Below, in pieces: positions 34,429-45,800 of a stretch of 64,000 nucleotides of DNA (the first letter of the stretch is position 1; each line of letters begins with the position of its first letter). Made by a program: the position numbers and the translations under genes. The notes beneath the pieces are model-generated. The model was given only the letters and a program-made list of their open reading frames with translations. It did not search any database and had not been told where the DNA came from. This stretch comes from Brassica napus (Eukaryota; Streptophyta; Magnoliopsida; Brassicales; Brassicaceae). The stretch lies in NCBI RefSeq assembly GCF_020379485.1, contig NW_026014685.1:1-64000 (forward strand), read 5' to 3'.

Positions 34429-35466
34429 TCCCCTATATATTATTTGTAAAACATTACAACTTCTTTTTGTAACCACATGTCATCACTAGGATAATTCTTA
34501 GAATTACTAGAAAAATAGGTTGGTCCATCTAATTATATAATAATTTTTTTATTAAACTAACCATAAATTCATTATTAAAGTCATTTATTATTTTCTTAAA
34601 TAAAGATTACGGAATTGTCTAATGTGGGTAAAGTATATATGACAATTAATGATTTTGAATAATAAAGATCTGATAAAAAAATGTATCTTCTATCAAATTT
34701 TTTTAATTTAAAACTATTAAAATAACTTTTAAAAAAAAACAAAATAACCATATTATAAAAATTTAGATTTTTCTGCATATTTTATATTTTAAATTTTTAA
34801 AAATGACTATAAATTACTAAAACTGTTAAAAGTCTCACATTCAAATTTTGCGATCCATGGTTTAAATTTTTTGTTATGACAAAATACAAATGATTACAAA
34901 ATCATATAAGTAAAAGTCTAATTTAATTAATTATTAAGATTTAAAATATATATGTATATATATATCATTCTAAATTAAACTATAAACCATATTGAATAAA
35001 TAAATATTTTAGTTTCAAAATTTACTTTGAATAATTTTTTTTGATAAAAGTTTTGAACTAACATTGATAAATTTTTTTAAATTATCAATTACTAAAATTA
35101 TTAATCCCACAATAAAAATTTTGTTATCAGTAATTTAAAGTTTTTGCTATTAAAGATACACATGATAAAAAAAACATATGAGTAGAAAGCATCATTTAAA
35201 AAAATAGACATTAATATTAAAAATATACTATATATGTTAATATCATTTAAATTTAATTACATATCCTATCATTTTTTTAAAAAAAAATTGTTTGGATTAA
35301 TAAAATTGATTTATACGTTCGCACCAATTTAATTATATATGTAATAGTTACTGAATTTTAATTTTTCAATATATATTTATTATTCATAATATGTAAGAAC
35401 ATATAATACATAAAATAATGTATATATATAATTTTTATCCCGCGCAAGGTGCGAGTCTTAATCTAG
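34429..35466 (+). mobile_element. Non-autonomous Helitron, third copy type
   Basis: The 5' end TCCCCTATATATTATTTG is similar to the start of the Helitron at 29891-31206. The 3' end has CCGCGCAAGGTGCG as a short hairpin, then AGTCTTAATCTAGT, with CTAG at 35463-35466. The interior is AT-rich and non-coding. It lies directly upstream of the DUF295 promoter. Confidence 0.65.
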
Positions 35467-36101
35467 TATATTAATTGAATGGGAAAATTCCATATAAATA
35501 CAAAACATTAATTATTATTTTCAACTTAATACACAGGTTTTTAAAGTGACCGAAACAGTACACAAACTAATTTTTTTGTATTCCTTTAAAACACCAACTA
35601 AAGGCCATGTAGCTATTTTAGTTTGACTCATTACCACCATTACCAAAACTGTTAACACCTTAAATTAGCAATCTTGCCGTTTAATGTTAAACCATGGTTA
35701 ACGAACTAACCTTTTATCTTAAACATGTCGATTAGTTTACTCTCCCCAAACCGGAAAACCCTAATTTCTAAGAAAGAGAGCAATTAATTTTCATAAAACA
35801 AATCACCTTCTTGACGTCAAAAAAAAAAAAAAACAAGTCACTCTTCACGTCAAAAAAAAAAATCACTTTGTTCTCGCTTTCAGAGTGTTCGCCATAAAAG
35901 TGTAATCTTTGAGAGACGAAGTGTCTTTGTGGTTTTGTTGGAGTTGTTGCTGTAATTGTCCATCGCTTAAAGAAATAAGTTGTCTGTGTTGTTGGTTGTG
36001 TGTTTGTTGGAACTGAACCTTTGATTAAACACACAAAGAGAAGGTGAAATCAAGAGAAGAACAAGTGGAAGCAAGAAAGCTTGCCACACAAGAAAATAAG
36101 A
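35467..36101. other. Intergenic with transcript-like leader
   Basis: No large ORF. Two CTTGACGTCAAAA-type A-tract repeats lie at 35810-35870. 36000-36101 looks like a 5' leader (purine-rich) before the small ORF at 36102. Confidence 0.4.
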
Positions 36102-36236
36102 ATGAAGGAAGTGACCAAGGCGTCACTTAGAAGAAGAACAACGAAGTGTAGCAGAACAAAGAAGAAAGATGAAGAAGAGACTTGGTCTGCAAGAAACGAA
36201 GGAGCTAGAAGAAGATCCAACTTGGACAACATGTAG
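36102..36236 (+). CDS. Small ORF, 44 residues, basic, unknown
   Basis: ATG at 36102, stop TAG at 36234. The product (MKEVTKASLRRRTTKCSRTK...) is Lys/Arg-rich. Upstream sequence is leader-like and AATAAAG occurs about 60 bp downstream (36298), so a short transcript is possible. There is no signal peptide and no match to a small-peptide family I can name. Chance is a real alternative. Confidence 0.25.
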   Translation: MKEVTKASLRRRTTKCSRTKKKDEEETWSARNEGARRRSNLDNM

Positions 36237-36467
36237 TAAGTAGAGAAATCTACTATTAGTATGTATGTGTGTGTAATGTTGTAAGATATCCAACTCTAAT
36301 AAAGAAAAATAGTTTGAGAAGTAACATGTAGACATACAAGATAAACTCTCTTTTCTCTCTACAAAGACAGACAAGCGTGACTGAGAAAGTCAAAAGAGAA
36401 TGAGTGTGTGTGCGCGCTTGTGTTATGACATTTTAGGGAAAAAGTTAAAGGAAAATTTACACTTAGT

Positions 36468-36689
36468 GACGGGATGAGGTAGGTGACTTTGGTAAGTACC
36501 CCGTGGGCTAATTGTCATGCTCACTGATTCGACGCCAGACGGAGGCGAACTGTCCATTCTGTCACCACTGGGTGTTGGGCCTTGTCCCCAGCCCAGGTAA
36601 AGCCCTCCCGGGTGAAGTGGACCGCTGCCTAACCGGACCTAGGGGAATGATCCACGTAAGTGGGGAACCCCTGGATTATCAAAAAAAAA
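36468..36689 (+). mobile_element. tRNA-derived SINE, second copy
   Basis: About 222 bp flanked by an exact 16-bp TSD AAAATTTACACTTAGT (36452-36467, 36690-36705), ending in a poly(A) tail. The 3' half (CCCAGCCCAGGTAAAGCCCT .. GGAACCCCTGGATTATC) is the same as in the SINE at 7238-7467. The 5' head differs, with a weak B-box-like GATTCGACGCC. Confidence 0.93.
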
Positions 36690-36705
36690 AAAATTTACAC
36701 TTAGT

Positions 36706-38181
36706 TTTTTTTTTTAATGATTAATTAATTTATAAAATAAGAAAGGAAGAAAAAAGAATTTTCAAAGCCGTGGCCGTCATTCTCCTTCCGTTTCCAGATC
36801 TCCTTCCCGCTCGGATTTGAGTCCGTCTAGGTCTCTTTGGCGCTCTTCTTCTTCATCTCCTTCCCGGAGTGACAGTTCAGGGAATCGCAGCCCAGCAAGT
36901 ATGCCTTATTCATATTGGTTCGGTGTGTGAATATCTTTGTACAGGTTTGATATATTTACCGGACTATATATAGTCAATGTTGTTACAGAGAATCCAGGAC
37001 AATCTAACAAAGAGAGAGAGAGATCTCTGTATAATCTAAAACTGAATAGTAACATAATTTCCTATATTCTGTCAAGATCTGGATCCTCACCCAGCAAGTA
37101 TGCCTTCGCCCATTTAAAATGTTGTTAGGGTTATCTTTGATATCTCCTAGATTTCATTTGGTTGATGTTGTGAAGTGTGTGTGTTTTGATGGTTTATTTC
37201 GTTGAATCAATTCGATTTGAGTGAGAAAAGTTTGTATGTTTTTGATGATCGGTGCAACTCTAAGGTAAGTAAGAGAGATCGATTTTGGAAACACAACGTA
37301 TCAATCAATAAACTAGAGATGGTTTTGCTATTGATGTATTTTTTTTTGGGTCAAATGCTATTGATGTATAAGCTCATTGTTTTTTATGAAACAACAATAG
37401 TTAGACCCAATTAATGTGTAATAGAGATTTATCTGCTCTTTTGCTAGTTATTAATCTTCTCAAGAGGCATCGACAATTGACAGACCTTCTTGTTTTACTA
37501 GGTACGTATATGCTTCTGATATGTGTAGTTTACTCGTAGATAATTTTTTGAAGTTTAACTTTGTTTTGATATTCTAATTTTGTTCCAAATATGATAGCAG
37601 TAGCAACACAGCTGTGATTCTTGTCACAGATGCATCTATTGGTGCCTTCTGAAGGCGTTTTTTATGGAGTCTACAACGAGATATCTTCATGGCCTTACAT
37701 AAAAGATGAAGAAAACTCAGAAGAAGACTATTTTGGTCCAAAAACTGGGCAGGGTCTTTTGGAGTTCAAGTGCAAGAGTAAGATTCAGAAGCATGGGTTG
37801 GCTGGGACAGTCTCTGCAAAGTAACTTGTCTCAGAAGCTAACAAATGCTCTCTCTCGAATCATTGAGCCTCGGTGCTCGCATGGGATTGAGAATCTTGTA
37901 AATACTTAGTTGTTCACAGTTCACAAATACTGCAAGTGATTCAGAAATCTTCCAGAGAATTGTTATAACTTTCTTTTGAGTTAAAAATCAGGTCAACGCT
38001 GTTAAAAGCGTTATTCAATAAAGTGGTCATGCATTGCTTCTTTCCTCGCAAGTACCAGTACGAACTGACCAGTCAATAGCTTCATCCTCCAGGTGAACCT
38101 TCAATTCAAATTCAAGTTTTTATTTGCGTAATTTATAATTCAAACCAACTAAAAAGAAAAGAACCTAGTAGTATGCATTAA
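36706..38181. other. Intergenic with gene-like remnants
   Basis: 36765-36900 (+) reads as an RS-rich segment (RGRHSPSVSRSPSRSD..), like an exon of an SR/cyclophilin-type splicing protein. CCCAGCAAGTATGCCTT is repeated at 36891 and 37090. 37621-37824 (+) is an ORF (FYGVYNEISSWPYIKDEENS..) of gene-like composition that I do not recognise. These are probably decayed exons. Confidence 0.35.
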
Positions 38182-39607
38182 GGGCATCAGCATTGGGACT
38201 TCTTAAGCCCACTTCTTAGTAAATTTGGGTCGAAATTTAAATCAAAAAGACTGGATATGTTTGGAAAAACTTCTAAGTTAAGAAGTTATTTGGCTCGTCC
38301 TTCAGGGGCACGTGTCGCAAGTGGACGGTTTGCAAACACGGAAACGGGTTTGTCTCTCTCTCTTTCTCTCTCTCTCTCTCGTTCGTCTCATTTATTTCTT
38401 TTCTCGATCTCTCTCGACGCCGAAGGCACCAAATCGGAAGCGTTGACGACGATTCGGTGTTGTTGTTGCGGACATCGTCTCCTCTAAGCCTCTCCTCAAT
38501 TGCGATCTCTCTTCTTTCGAGCGATCTCTTCCGTCACCTTCAAATTCGAAATCATCCTCTCCTCCGACTCTTCAAATCTTAACAAGGTATCTGTTCCTCA
38601 TCCCTCGATTTTCTTTTGATTATATCTTCGCTGTTGGTGATTGTTTGGTTCGTGCATGACTCTTATTTATCCGAAACTGATTTTTTTTTGGAAATAAAAA
38701 TGGAAAATTCGAATGGATAGATTTATTCCCTTGATTGTTTAGTGAATTAGGGTTTGGTTTCTGTTAGATAATTAAAAAAAAATGTGATGAATGGGTTAGC
38801 TATGTTCGGAATCGCTTGTTAATGTTCAAGTTGCTCCTATCTCACCCGGGTTTGTGAACTCTTTAAATGTTTAAACTCTTGAAAATAATATTGTTATAGT
38901 TAGTTTTTGAAAGTGAGATTGTTAATGTTAGCTCTACTTTACTTAAAGGTGTGATTTTTAGTGTTATGTCAAGTTGCGAGTAGGAAATGAATGTTTTGGT
39001 TTAGGCTTAGGTAGATAGGTTTGATAAAATTGTAGTTGCCTTCGTATAGGATGAGTGAAGTTTCTGTAGTTGCCAGTAGAAAATGAATGTTTCTGTTCTT
39101 GTTACTGCTTACATAGCTGTAGTTGTGTGAAGTGTTATTTGGGTATAGCTTTGTAGTTGTGTGAAGAGTTATTACTTGAATGCTGTAAGGGAACTTGAAT
39201 GCTTTGTAGTTGAGTGAACTGTTAGGAGGAATTTAATGAGGATTTCTAGTTTTGTGAGATGGTTAAAGGTTTCGTTACTATGGTTCGCGCTTTAAAATTG
39301 GTTTGGTGTTTTAGTTTGTTTGGTCTGTTTGTTTGTGGCTATATGATTGGATCTTGTTTGTTTCTAACCGCAATGTGTGTAGTATATAATTTGGCTATAT
39401 AATTTAGTTACTTGATTGCTTTTTTGGTTGCTATGAGTGTAGTAACTGATGATTAGACCCTGGTAGTTTATGGTTAGGTCATTACTGACCGTCCTTAACT
39501 TTCTCAACTATTTAACAACCACCTTCTTTCACTCTTGTTTTCGAAATCAAACTAGTCTCCGGTTTCTATCGGGTCTCTCTTATATAATCTCTTTTGTTGT
39601 AATCGTT

Positions 39608-40171
39608 ATGGATTCAAGGAATCCATTGAATCCATATGGTCAGTCCCCTAGTTTAGTCGGCCTCCTTAACAGTCAGAACTTTCCTTTTGAAAGTTATCAA
39701 GCGGGTGTCCACTTTGGAGAATCACAACAGTCATCAGAGATCCCTCCTTTTAGTTCACAAGAAACCGAGACACCAGTGGGCTCTAATAAGGAGAGAAAGA
39801 AGTGGACACCAGCTGCTGACGAGGTTATAATCAGCGCTTGGATAAACACGTCTAAGGATCCGGTTGTAGGAAATTCACAGAAGCTAGGGACTTTCTGGTC
39901 CCGAGTTGGTGAATATTATGCTGCATCTCCACATGCAGTACAGAGTGGTGACCCAAGAGAGCATCTCAATATAAAGCAGAGGTGGCACAAGATTAACGAT
40001 TTCACTAACAAGTTCTGTGCTGCATATGCAGCAGCAGAGAGACAGATCACCTCTGGTCAAAGTGAGAACGATGTTCTCAAGGTGGCGCACGACATCTACT
40101 TCGCTGATCACAAGAAGAAATTTACTCTAGAGCATGCGTGGTGTCTCAAACTCTATCAAATCAACAATTGA
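39608..40171 (+). CDS. PIF/Harbinger ORF1, Myb/SANT-like DNA-binding protein
   Basis: 187 residues from MDSRNPLNPYGQSPSLVGLL; the longer upstream frame from 39470 is probably not used, as this start matches the family. The N-terminal 65 residues are Ser/Gln/Pro-rich. A trihelix/SANT-like domain follows with WTPAADEVIISAWINTSKDP, the TFWSRVGEYY helix and KQRWHKINDFTNKF. In Pong/PIF elements ORF1 works with the ORF2 transposase to bind the ends in the nucleus. The frame is intact to the stop TGA, but shorter than many ORF1 proteins, and the partner is absent. Such ORFs are often mis-annotated as host trihelix genes. Confidence 0.85.
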   Translation: MDSRNPLNPYGQSPSLVGLLNSQNFPFESYQAGVHFGESQQSSEIPPFSSQETETPVGSNKERKKWTPAADEVIISAWINTSKDPVVGNSQKLGTFWSRVGEYYAASPHAVQSGDPREHLNIKQRWHKINDFTNKFCAAYAAAERQITSGQSENDVLKVAHDIYFADHKKKFTLEHAWCLKLYQINN

Positions 40172-40236
40172 AACATGATTTGATCGAACATATATGAGAT
40201 AAATTTGGGTCTTAAAATTAAAATCGGTGAAGTTTA

Positions 40237-40327
40237 TGCTATTGTAATTTTTTCTAACTTTGTAATTTTTTTTTCAACTTTGTAATTTTTTTTTTCTACT
40301 TTGTAATTTTTTTTTCAACTTTGTAAT
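40237..40327 (+). repeat. ACTTTGTAATTTTTTT tandem repeat
   Basis: Four copies of a unit of about 29 bp (CAACTTTGTAATTTTTTTT) lie downstream of the Harbinger ORF1, in its 3' UTR. Confidence 0.85.
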
Positions 40328-40516
40328 GTTCTTATGTTTAATGTTATATGTTTTATTATAAAATCCTACCAAACAATTATAAAACAAAAAACAAAATTTA
40401 ATACTTTGCTAAGAACCTACCAAAACTTCTACCAATAATCTTTACTTTTACTCATGTATCTTACCAAAATCTCTTAATCTAATTATATTATTTTAACAAC
40501 TTTTAAGTGCACTTAC

Positions 40517-40680
40517 GTGAGAATGTCAACAGATGGCTTTACCATTCCAGTAACAAGGCCAGACAAGTCAGTGGTTAACTTTTCCAGGTCACGAGTGAGT
40601 TTCTGATCCGCATCTATAGTATTGCCTGAAATGTGGAAAACCTGAATAGGAGATTTGAGCCCAAAGAGATCTTTAGTGTC
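40517..40680 (-). pseudogene. Peroxisomal ABC transporter (ABCD1/PXA1-like) exon fragment
   Basis: On the minus strand the frame reads SPIQVFHISGNTIDADQK, then LTRDLEKLTTDLSGLVTGMV, then KPSVDIL, ending at a GTAAGTG donor at 40516. It is the same exon as the decayed one at 14143-14229 but open throughout. The following exon is not found within the next 500 bp, so it is an isolated fragment. Further upstream the frame shifts (VDVANLETLK). Confidence 0.7.
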
Positions 40681-41045
40681 TCTAAATTTGCGACATCAAC
40701 TTAAAACAAAAGAAACAATAAACAGCCTCTATCTAGCCTAGAACAGCCACAAATGGATAGTTGGTGAATTTGAGTTTTTATTTGGACAGTAGGTGCAATT
40801 TCTGTTTAACTAATGTCAAACTTAAGAAATTAAGATTCAACATGATTAAAATAATGTTTAAAGAGTTAAAGAATATTAAAATGAGAATTCTTTGATTAAC
40901 CTGTAGAAACAACATCTCTAAATCTGATCTGCTACATTCTTTTGTTTTTTGAAATAATTTTTTTTTATTTAACTGTATGTGTAGCTTTTTGTTAATATTT
41001 TGGCGTTGATGGATTTTGCTAAAACCTTGTAGGTTTTATATAGGC
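40681..41045. other. Intergenic, nothing recognised
   Basis: AT-rich sequence between the ABC transporter fragment and the E2F-like repeat block; no ORF or element boundary is seen. Confidence 0.4.
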
Positions 41046-41545
41046 CGCTACAAGAAAATGGGATTTTCGGCTTTGGCGTAAAAACACGATTTACCCGGCA
41101 GGAAAACATAAATTTTTGGTTTTGGCACGGAAAACAAGATTTTTTGGTTTTTAGGAGAAAACGAGTTTTTTGCGGGAAAACAACACTTTCTGGTTTTGCG
41201 GGAAAATAAGATTTTTTGGTTTTGGATGGAAAACGATATTTTTGGTATTGGCGGCAAAACGAAATTTTTTTGTTTCAACAAAAAAGAAAACGAGATTTTT
41301 TCGGTTTAGGCAGAAAACGAGATTTTTTCGGTTTAGGTGGAAAACGGAATTTTCCAGTTTTGAGGAAAGACATGATTTTTCGGTTTTAACCGGAAAACAA
41401 AATTTTTGGTTTTTACGGGAAACCGAACCTTTCTAGTTTTGGCGGAAAAATGAGTTTTTCTATTTTGGCAAATAAACGCGATTTTCCGTTTTTTTCGCAG
41501 ATAACAGGATGATATTTTTTTGGTGAAAAATGTGATTTTTGATTT
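41046..41545. repeat. E2F-like TTTTGGCGGGAAAA repeat block 1
   Basis: About 18 imperfect units of 27-36 bp of the form GAAAACGAGATTTTTTCGGTTTAGGCG. Units contain TTTTGGCGGAAAA-like words, close to the E2F site TTTCCCGCC on the other strand. The block starts CGCTACAAGAAAATGGG at 41046, two bases from the CACTA terminus CACTACAAGAAAA, so it may be a decayed CACTA end. Confidence 0.8.
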
Positions 41546-42280
41546 TAGATCCTCATGTAATTTTTGAATTGTTTTAGGGGTATAATCAATATTTTCTGTT
41601 TTAACTAAACCATCTACATCGGGATGATTCAATTTGGTTCATCTGTCTGATTTCAAAATCAGAAATTTCCTAGGATAACCTTTTTAATATTTTTTAAAGC
41701 CACAAAGAGGAAAATAACCAAAAATGATTTCATTAAAAGGTACATGTATATTTATACATTTACGGTTAATTAATCTAGAATTAAAATTTAGAGTTAATGG
41801 TGGGCTTTTGGCGTGGAGTTAAAAATTTAAGAAATATAAATTTAAATTAAAAAAAAACGATTCAAAAAGCATTTTTAATCTCAGAAAAAAAATTGAAAAG
41901 CAAAAGAAAAATGAAATGAAAAAAGTCGCAAAGAAATTTTTTTATAAAAAGTTCGAATTTGAAAACATATATTTCGAAAATATATAAAAAAATATTTTAT
42001 TTTATTTTTTATTTTTTTTCTTATTTTTATTATATATATATATATAAAGGAAGGAGTAGAATGGTCTTTTTATTCTCAATGAAACCTCTTTTGATCATTT
42101 ACTCTTTGGAGGTTTTTTGGTGACAAAAACTTATAAAAAGCTCTTTAAAAATTTTACCCTTTAAAAATTAAATATAAATCTATAAAAGTCATCTAGATGA
42201 ATCATTAAGTCTAAACGAACAACAATCTCATCTCCACTAACATGGATCATCTGGATGGTGAAACAAACATCTCCTTATTT
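41546..42280. other. Spacer between the two E2F-like blocks
   Basis: AT-rich DNA with no gene and no repeat unit of the flanking kind. Confidence 0.5.
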
Positions 42281-42800
42281 TGTAGATTTGACGACAAAAC
42301 TTGATTTTGCGATTTGACGGGAAAACTCGATTTTGCATATTTGGCAAAAAAAATCGATTTTTCAGTTTTGCCGGAAATTTTTTTTTTTTTTTGGTTTTGG
42401 CGGGAAACTCGATTTTGCAGTTTTGGCAGGAATGTTTGATTTGCGGCTTTGGCGGAAAAACTCGATTTTCTGATTTTGACGGGAAAACTCACGGGAAAAT
42501 TCGATTTTGCGGGTTGGCGGGAAAACTGGATTTTGGGGTTTTAGCCCGAAAAACGATTTTGTGGTTTTGGAGAGAAAACTCAAACTTTTTGGCTTCACCA
42601 GGAAAACTCAATTTTTGGTTTAAACTTGAAAACTTAATTTTGCAATTTAGGTGAGAGAATGCGGTTTTGCGGTTTGAACAGAGAAACTCTTTTTTGAGGT
42701 TTTGGTAAAAGAATTCATTTTTGCGGGTTTATGAGAAAACTTGTTTTCAAGGTTTTGTTGAGAAATTTTGATTTTAAGGTTTGGTGAAAAAAATTGATTT
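42281..42800. repeat. E2F-like repeat block 2
   Basis: About 16 units such as CTCGATTTTGCAGTTTTGGCGGGAAAA. Exact GGCGGGAAA occurs at 42399-42407 and 42516-42524. The phase and orientation match block 1. ORFs across it are repeat artefacts. Confidence 0.8.
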
Positions 42801-42875
42801 TGTATAATCAAACAAATTTAAAATTTCAATACAAAGTTTTTTTTTTTTTTTGACGTCAAAAGGTCATTCTATTAC

Positions 42876-45800
42876 TCAAACTTGAGGTGGTCTGGGTAAC
42901 CAAACCGGAATAGAACAACCAACAAAATGTAACTCCCTATGAAAAGATCTAGCATTCTTAGCCAAAAAATCAGCAGTCCGATTGTGCGTCTGTGGAACGT
43001 GAGAGATTTTGAATGCTGGGAAGCATATCTGTAGCGTCCCTATCCTTTCCAATTCTGTCGAAAAGCTTGGCCACGCCTGAGGGTCCTTTACCATTGCAAT
43101 TAGTTTCTTACAGTCTGTCCCAAAGCTTTGGCAGTTCGAATATTGTAGCATACTCTCCATCGCCCACCGCAGTGCTTCTACTTCCGAGTGTAAGGCTGAT
43201 TCGCGTCGGGGAAGGTTCCTTGTTCCCATAAGTTGAGTGTTCCCTGAACTATCCATCCATGCCCATCCGCTTCCACTAAAGTTAGCAGAAGATTTCCAAG
43301 ATCCATCTAACAAGCAAATATTTCCCAAGCGTACGACTTGGGGTTCCTCATTTATATTATCGTGTGCCACAAGTTGTACCACTTCATTAGCATCAAACCA
43401 AGCGTGACATTCACTCTCTGCATGTCTAACTAGATCCAATGGATCTCTATCTATTCCCCTGAAGAGCTTTTCATTCCTACCTTTCCAAATGTACCATATT
43501 ATCCAGGGATATGGGTCCCTATCTTGCTCTGGCCCAATGATACTATTCTTCCTCCAGAATAGATAATCCATATTTGCGTAGACGCTCGAAAGCGGAAAAA
43601 TATTTGGGCCTGTCGGAGTAGATGATAGAGACCACACTTGAAGAGCTGGTGGGCATTCAAAAATTGCATGTGTAACGGTCTCCTCCACTTCTCCACATCT
43701 TGGGCAATAATTATCGCACCTCATATTACGTCTAACTAAGTTCCTCGTTACTGCCACATGACCAGTTAACAACTGCCATATAAGATGACATATCTTCGTA
43801 GGAGCCTTCAATTTCCACGCAAAGGCTTGGAGCTTTGTAATACTTGGCTCTAAAACATCCTTTTCCTCCGCTACCTTTAATAAATTCTGAGCCACCCAAT
43901 ATCCAGATTTGACCGTGTATTGGCCATTTCTTGTAAAGTCCCAGCAGAAGGTATCACGACGATGAGTTGAACTTATTGCCAAGCTCCTTATGAATGGTAT
44001 ATCCTCAGGATGAACATAATTCTCCAATAGTCCCACATCCCATTCCTTTACTCCCTGATCAATAAGATCGCTTACTCTCATATTAGGATGCATCACAGGC
44101 GCTATGGGGACAGCTGGCCTCGCGGGGGTCGATGGGATCCATGGATCCTCCCATACCTTAACTTCATAGCCTGAATGAATCTTCTGTCTAATGCCCAGTA
44201 ATAGCAATTTTCTTGCACCAGAAATGCTAGTCCACACATAGGATGGGCTGGTTACAGCGTTTGCTCTCAAGGGAGAACTCAATCTATAATATCTTCCCCG
44301 TAAAACTCGAGCGACAAGAGAATCAGGGAACTGTACTAGTCTCCATAGTTGTTTAGCCAGAAGCGCCAGATTGAACTCATGAATCATTCGGAAGCCAATT
44401 CCACCCTCCTCTCTTGGTAGACACACTTTTTCCCATTTTGCCCAGTGTATACCTCTCTTTGGTGGATTCGAGCTCCACCAGAATTGGCCGATGGCACTGG
44501 CTAAATTTTCGCATATCTCCAATGGGAGCAGGAAAGTCGACATGACGTATGTCGGGAGAGCAAGCAGGATGGATTTAATCAACACTTCCTTTCCACCTTT
44601 TGAGAGCCATCTACCTATCCATCCATTCACTCTATGCATCAGCTTATCTTTCAGGAATGCAAAAAGTTTGCATTTAGATCCGCTTATGTCTTCGGGGATG
44701 CCCAAGTATGTTCCCATTCCACCTTCATTCTGTATCCCAAGTGCATCTTTGATCTCTTGTCTAGTGGTTGCATTAATCCGCTTACCGAAGAGTAAGGACG
44801 ATTTATCAAAGTTGATACATTGACCAGATGCTTTGCCATATCTTCTGACTACTTTCATTACTTCTTCACATTCACGGGGCTCCGCCTTACAGAAGAAAAG
44901 GCTATCATCAGCAAAGAGAAGGTGGGATACCGACGGACACGTGCGTGTAACACGCATCCCTGTTATCTTCCCTTGTATCTCTGCATGATTAAGAAGGCTA
45001 GCGAGCGCTTCCGTGCATAGAATAAAAATGAAAGGAGACAAAGGATCTCCTTGGCGTAATCCTCTACCTGGAGTAATATTCCCTCTTGGCTCTCCATTCA
45101 TGAGAACTTTATATTTCACCGATGTAATGCATCGCATGACCCAGCTGATCCAAGTCTCTGAGAATCCCATCTTACGCAGGACAGCTTCAATAAAGGACCA
45201 CTCCATCCTATCATATGCTTTGCTCATGTCTGTCTTGATGGCCATCCTTTTATTCCGCCCACTTGGCTTTGTTCGCAATGCATGGAACATTTCCTGAGCG
45301 ATCATAACATTATCTGAAATCTGTCTCCCAGCAACAAAGGCTGACTGGGTTTCCGATATCAAGCCTGGTAGTACTTTTTTTAACCTCTGGCATAAGACCT
45401 TAGAGATTATCTTGTAGCTGACATTGCACAGACTAATGGGCCTAAACTGAGCCATTGCATTTGGCCTTGTTACCTTCGGGATAAGACATATATTTGTATC
45501 ATTCAGTCCACTCGCCATTACCCCCTCAAACAGGAATTTATTAACCATAAGAGTTAAATCCTCTTTTACTATATCCCAGAATTTCTGGTAAAAAAGCGCA
45601 GTCATCCCATCTGGTCCTGGGGCCTTCTCTGGATGCATGGCAAAAAGCGCTAATTTGACTTCCCATGCAGAGACCGGGGCTGTAAGGTTGGCATTCATAT
45701 CACCAGTAATCGTTGTTGGAACTTGAGCTAATGCCTCCTCAATTTCCTCTGGATTCGACGATTCAAAAATTTGCCTAAAATAACTAGTAGCAATGGCTAC

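Larger units (their letters stand above)
38182..40443 (+). mobile_element. PIF/Harbinger-like element carrying ORF1 only
   Basis: The left end GGGCATCAGCATTGGG at 38182 follows TAA, as in Harbinger elements with TWA targets. The right end is unclear; CTAAGAACCTACC..TTCTACCAAT near 40405-40443 is a weak inverse match. It carries a TC-rich leader, a long probable intron or leader (38590-39600) and ORF1. No DDE transposase ORF2 is seen, so this copy could move only with help. Confidence 0.65.

Noticed and set aside
39470..39607. Longer N-terminus for Harbinger ORF1
   Set aside because: The extension is hydrophobic and unlike the family; the MDSRNP start at 39608 is typical.
41046..42654. Phe/Arg/Lys-rich ORFs
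   Set aside because: They translate the TTTTGGCGGGAAAA repeat units on either strand.
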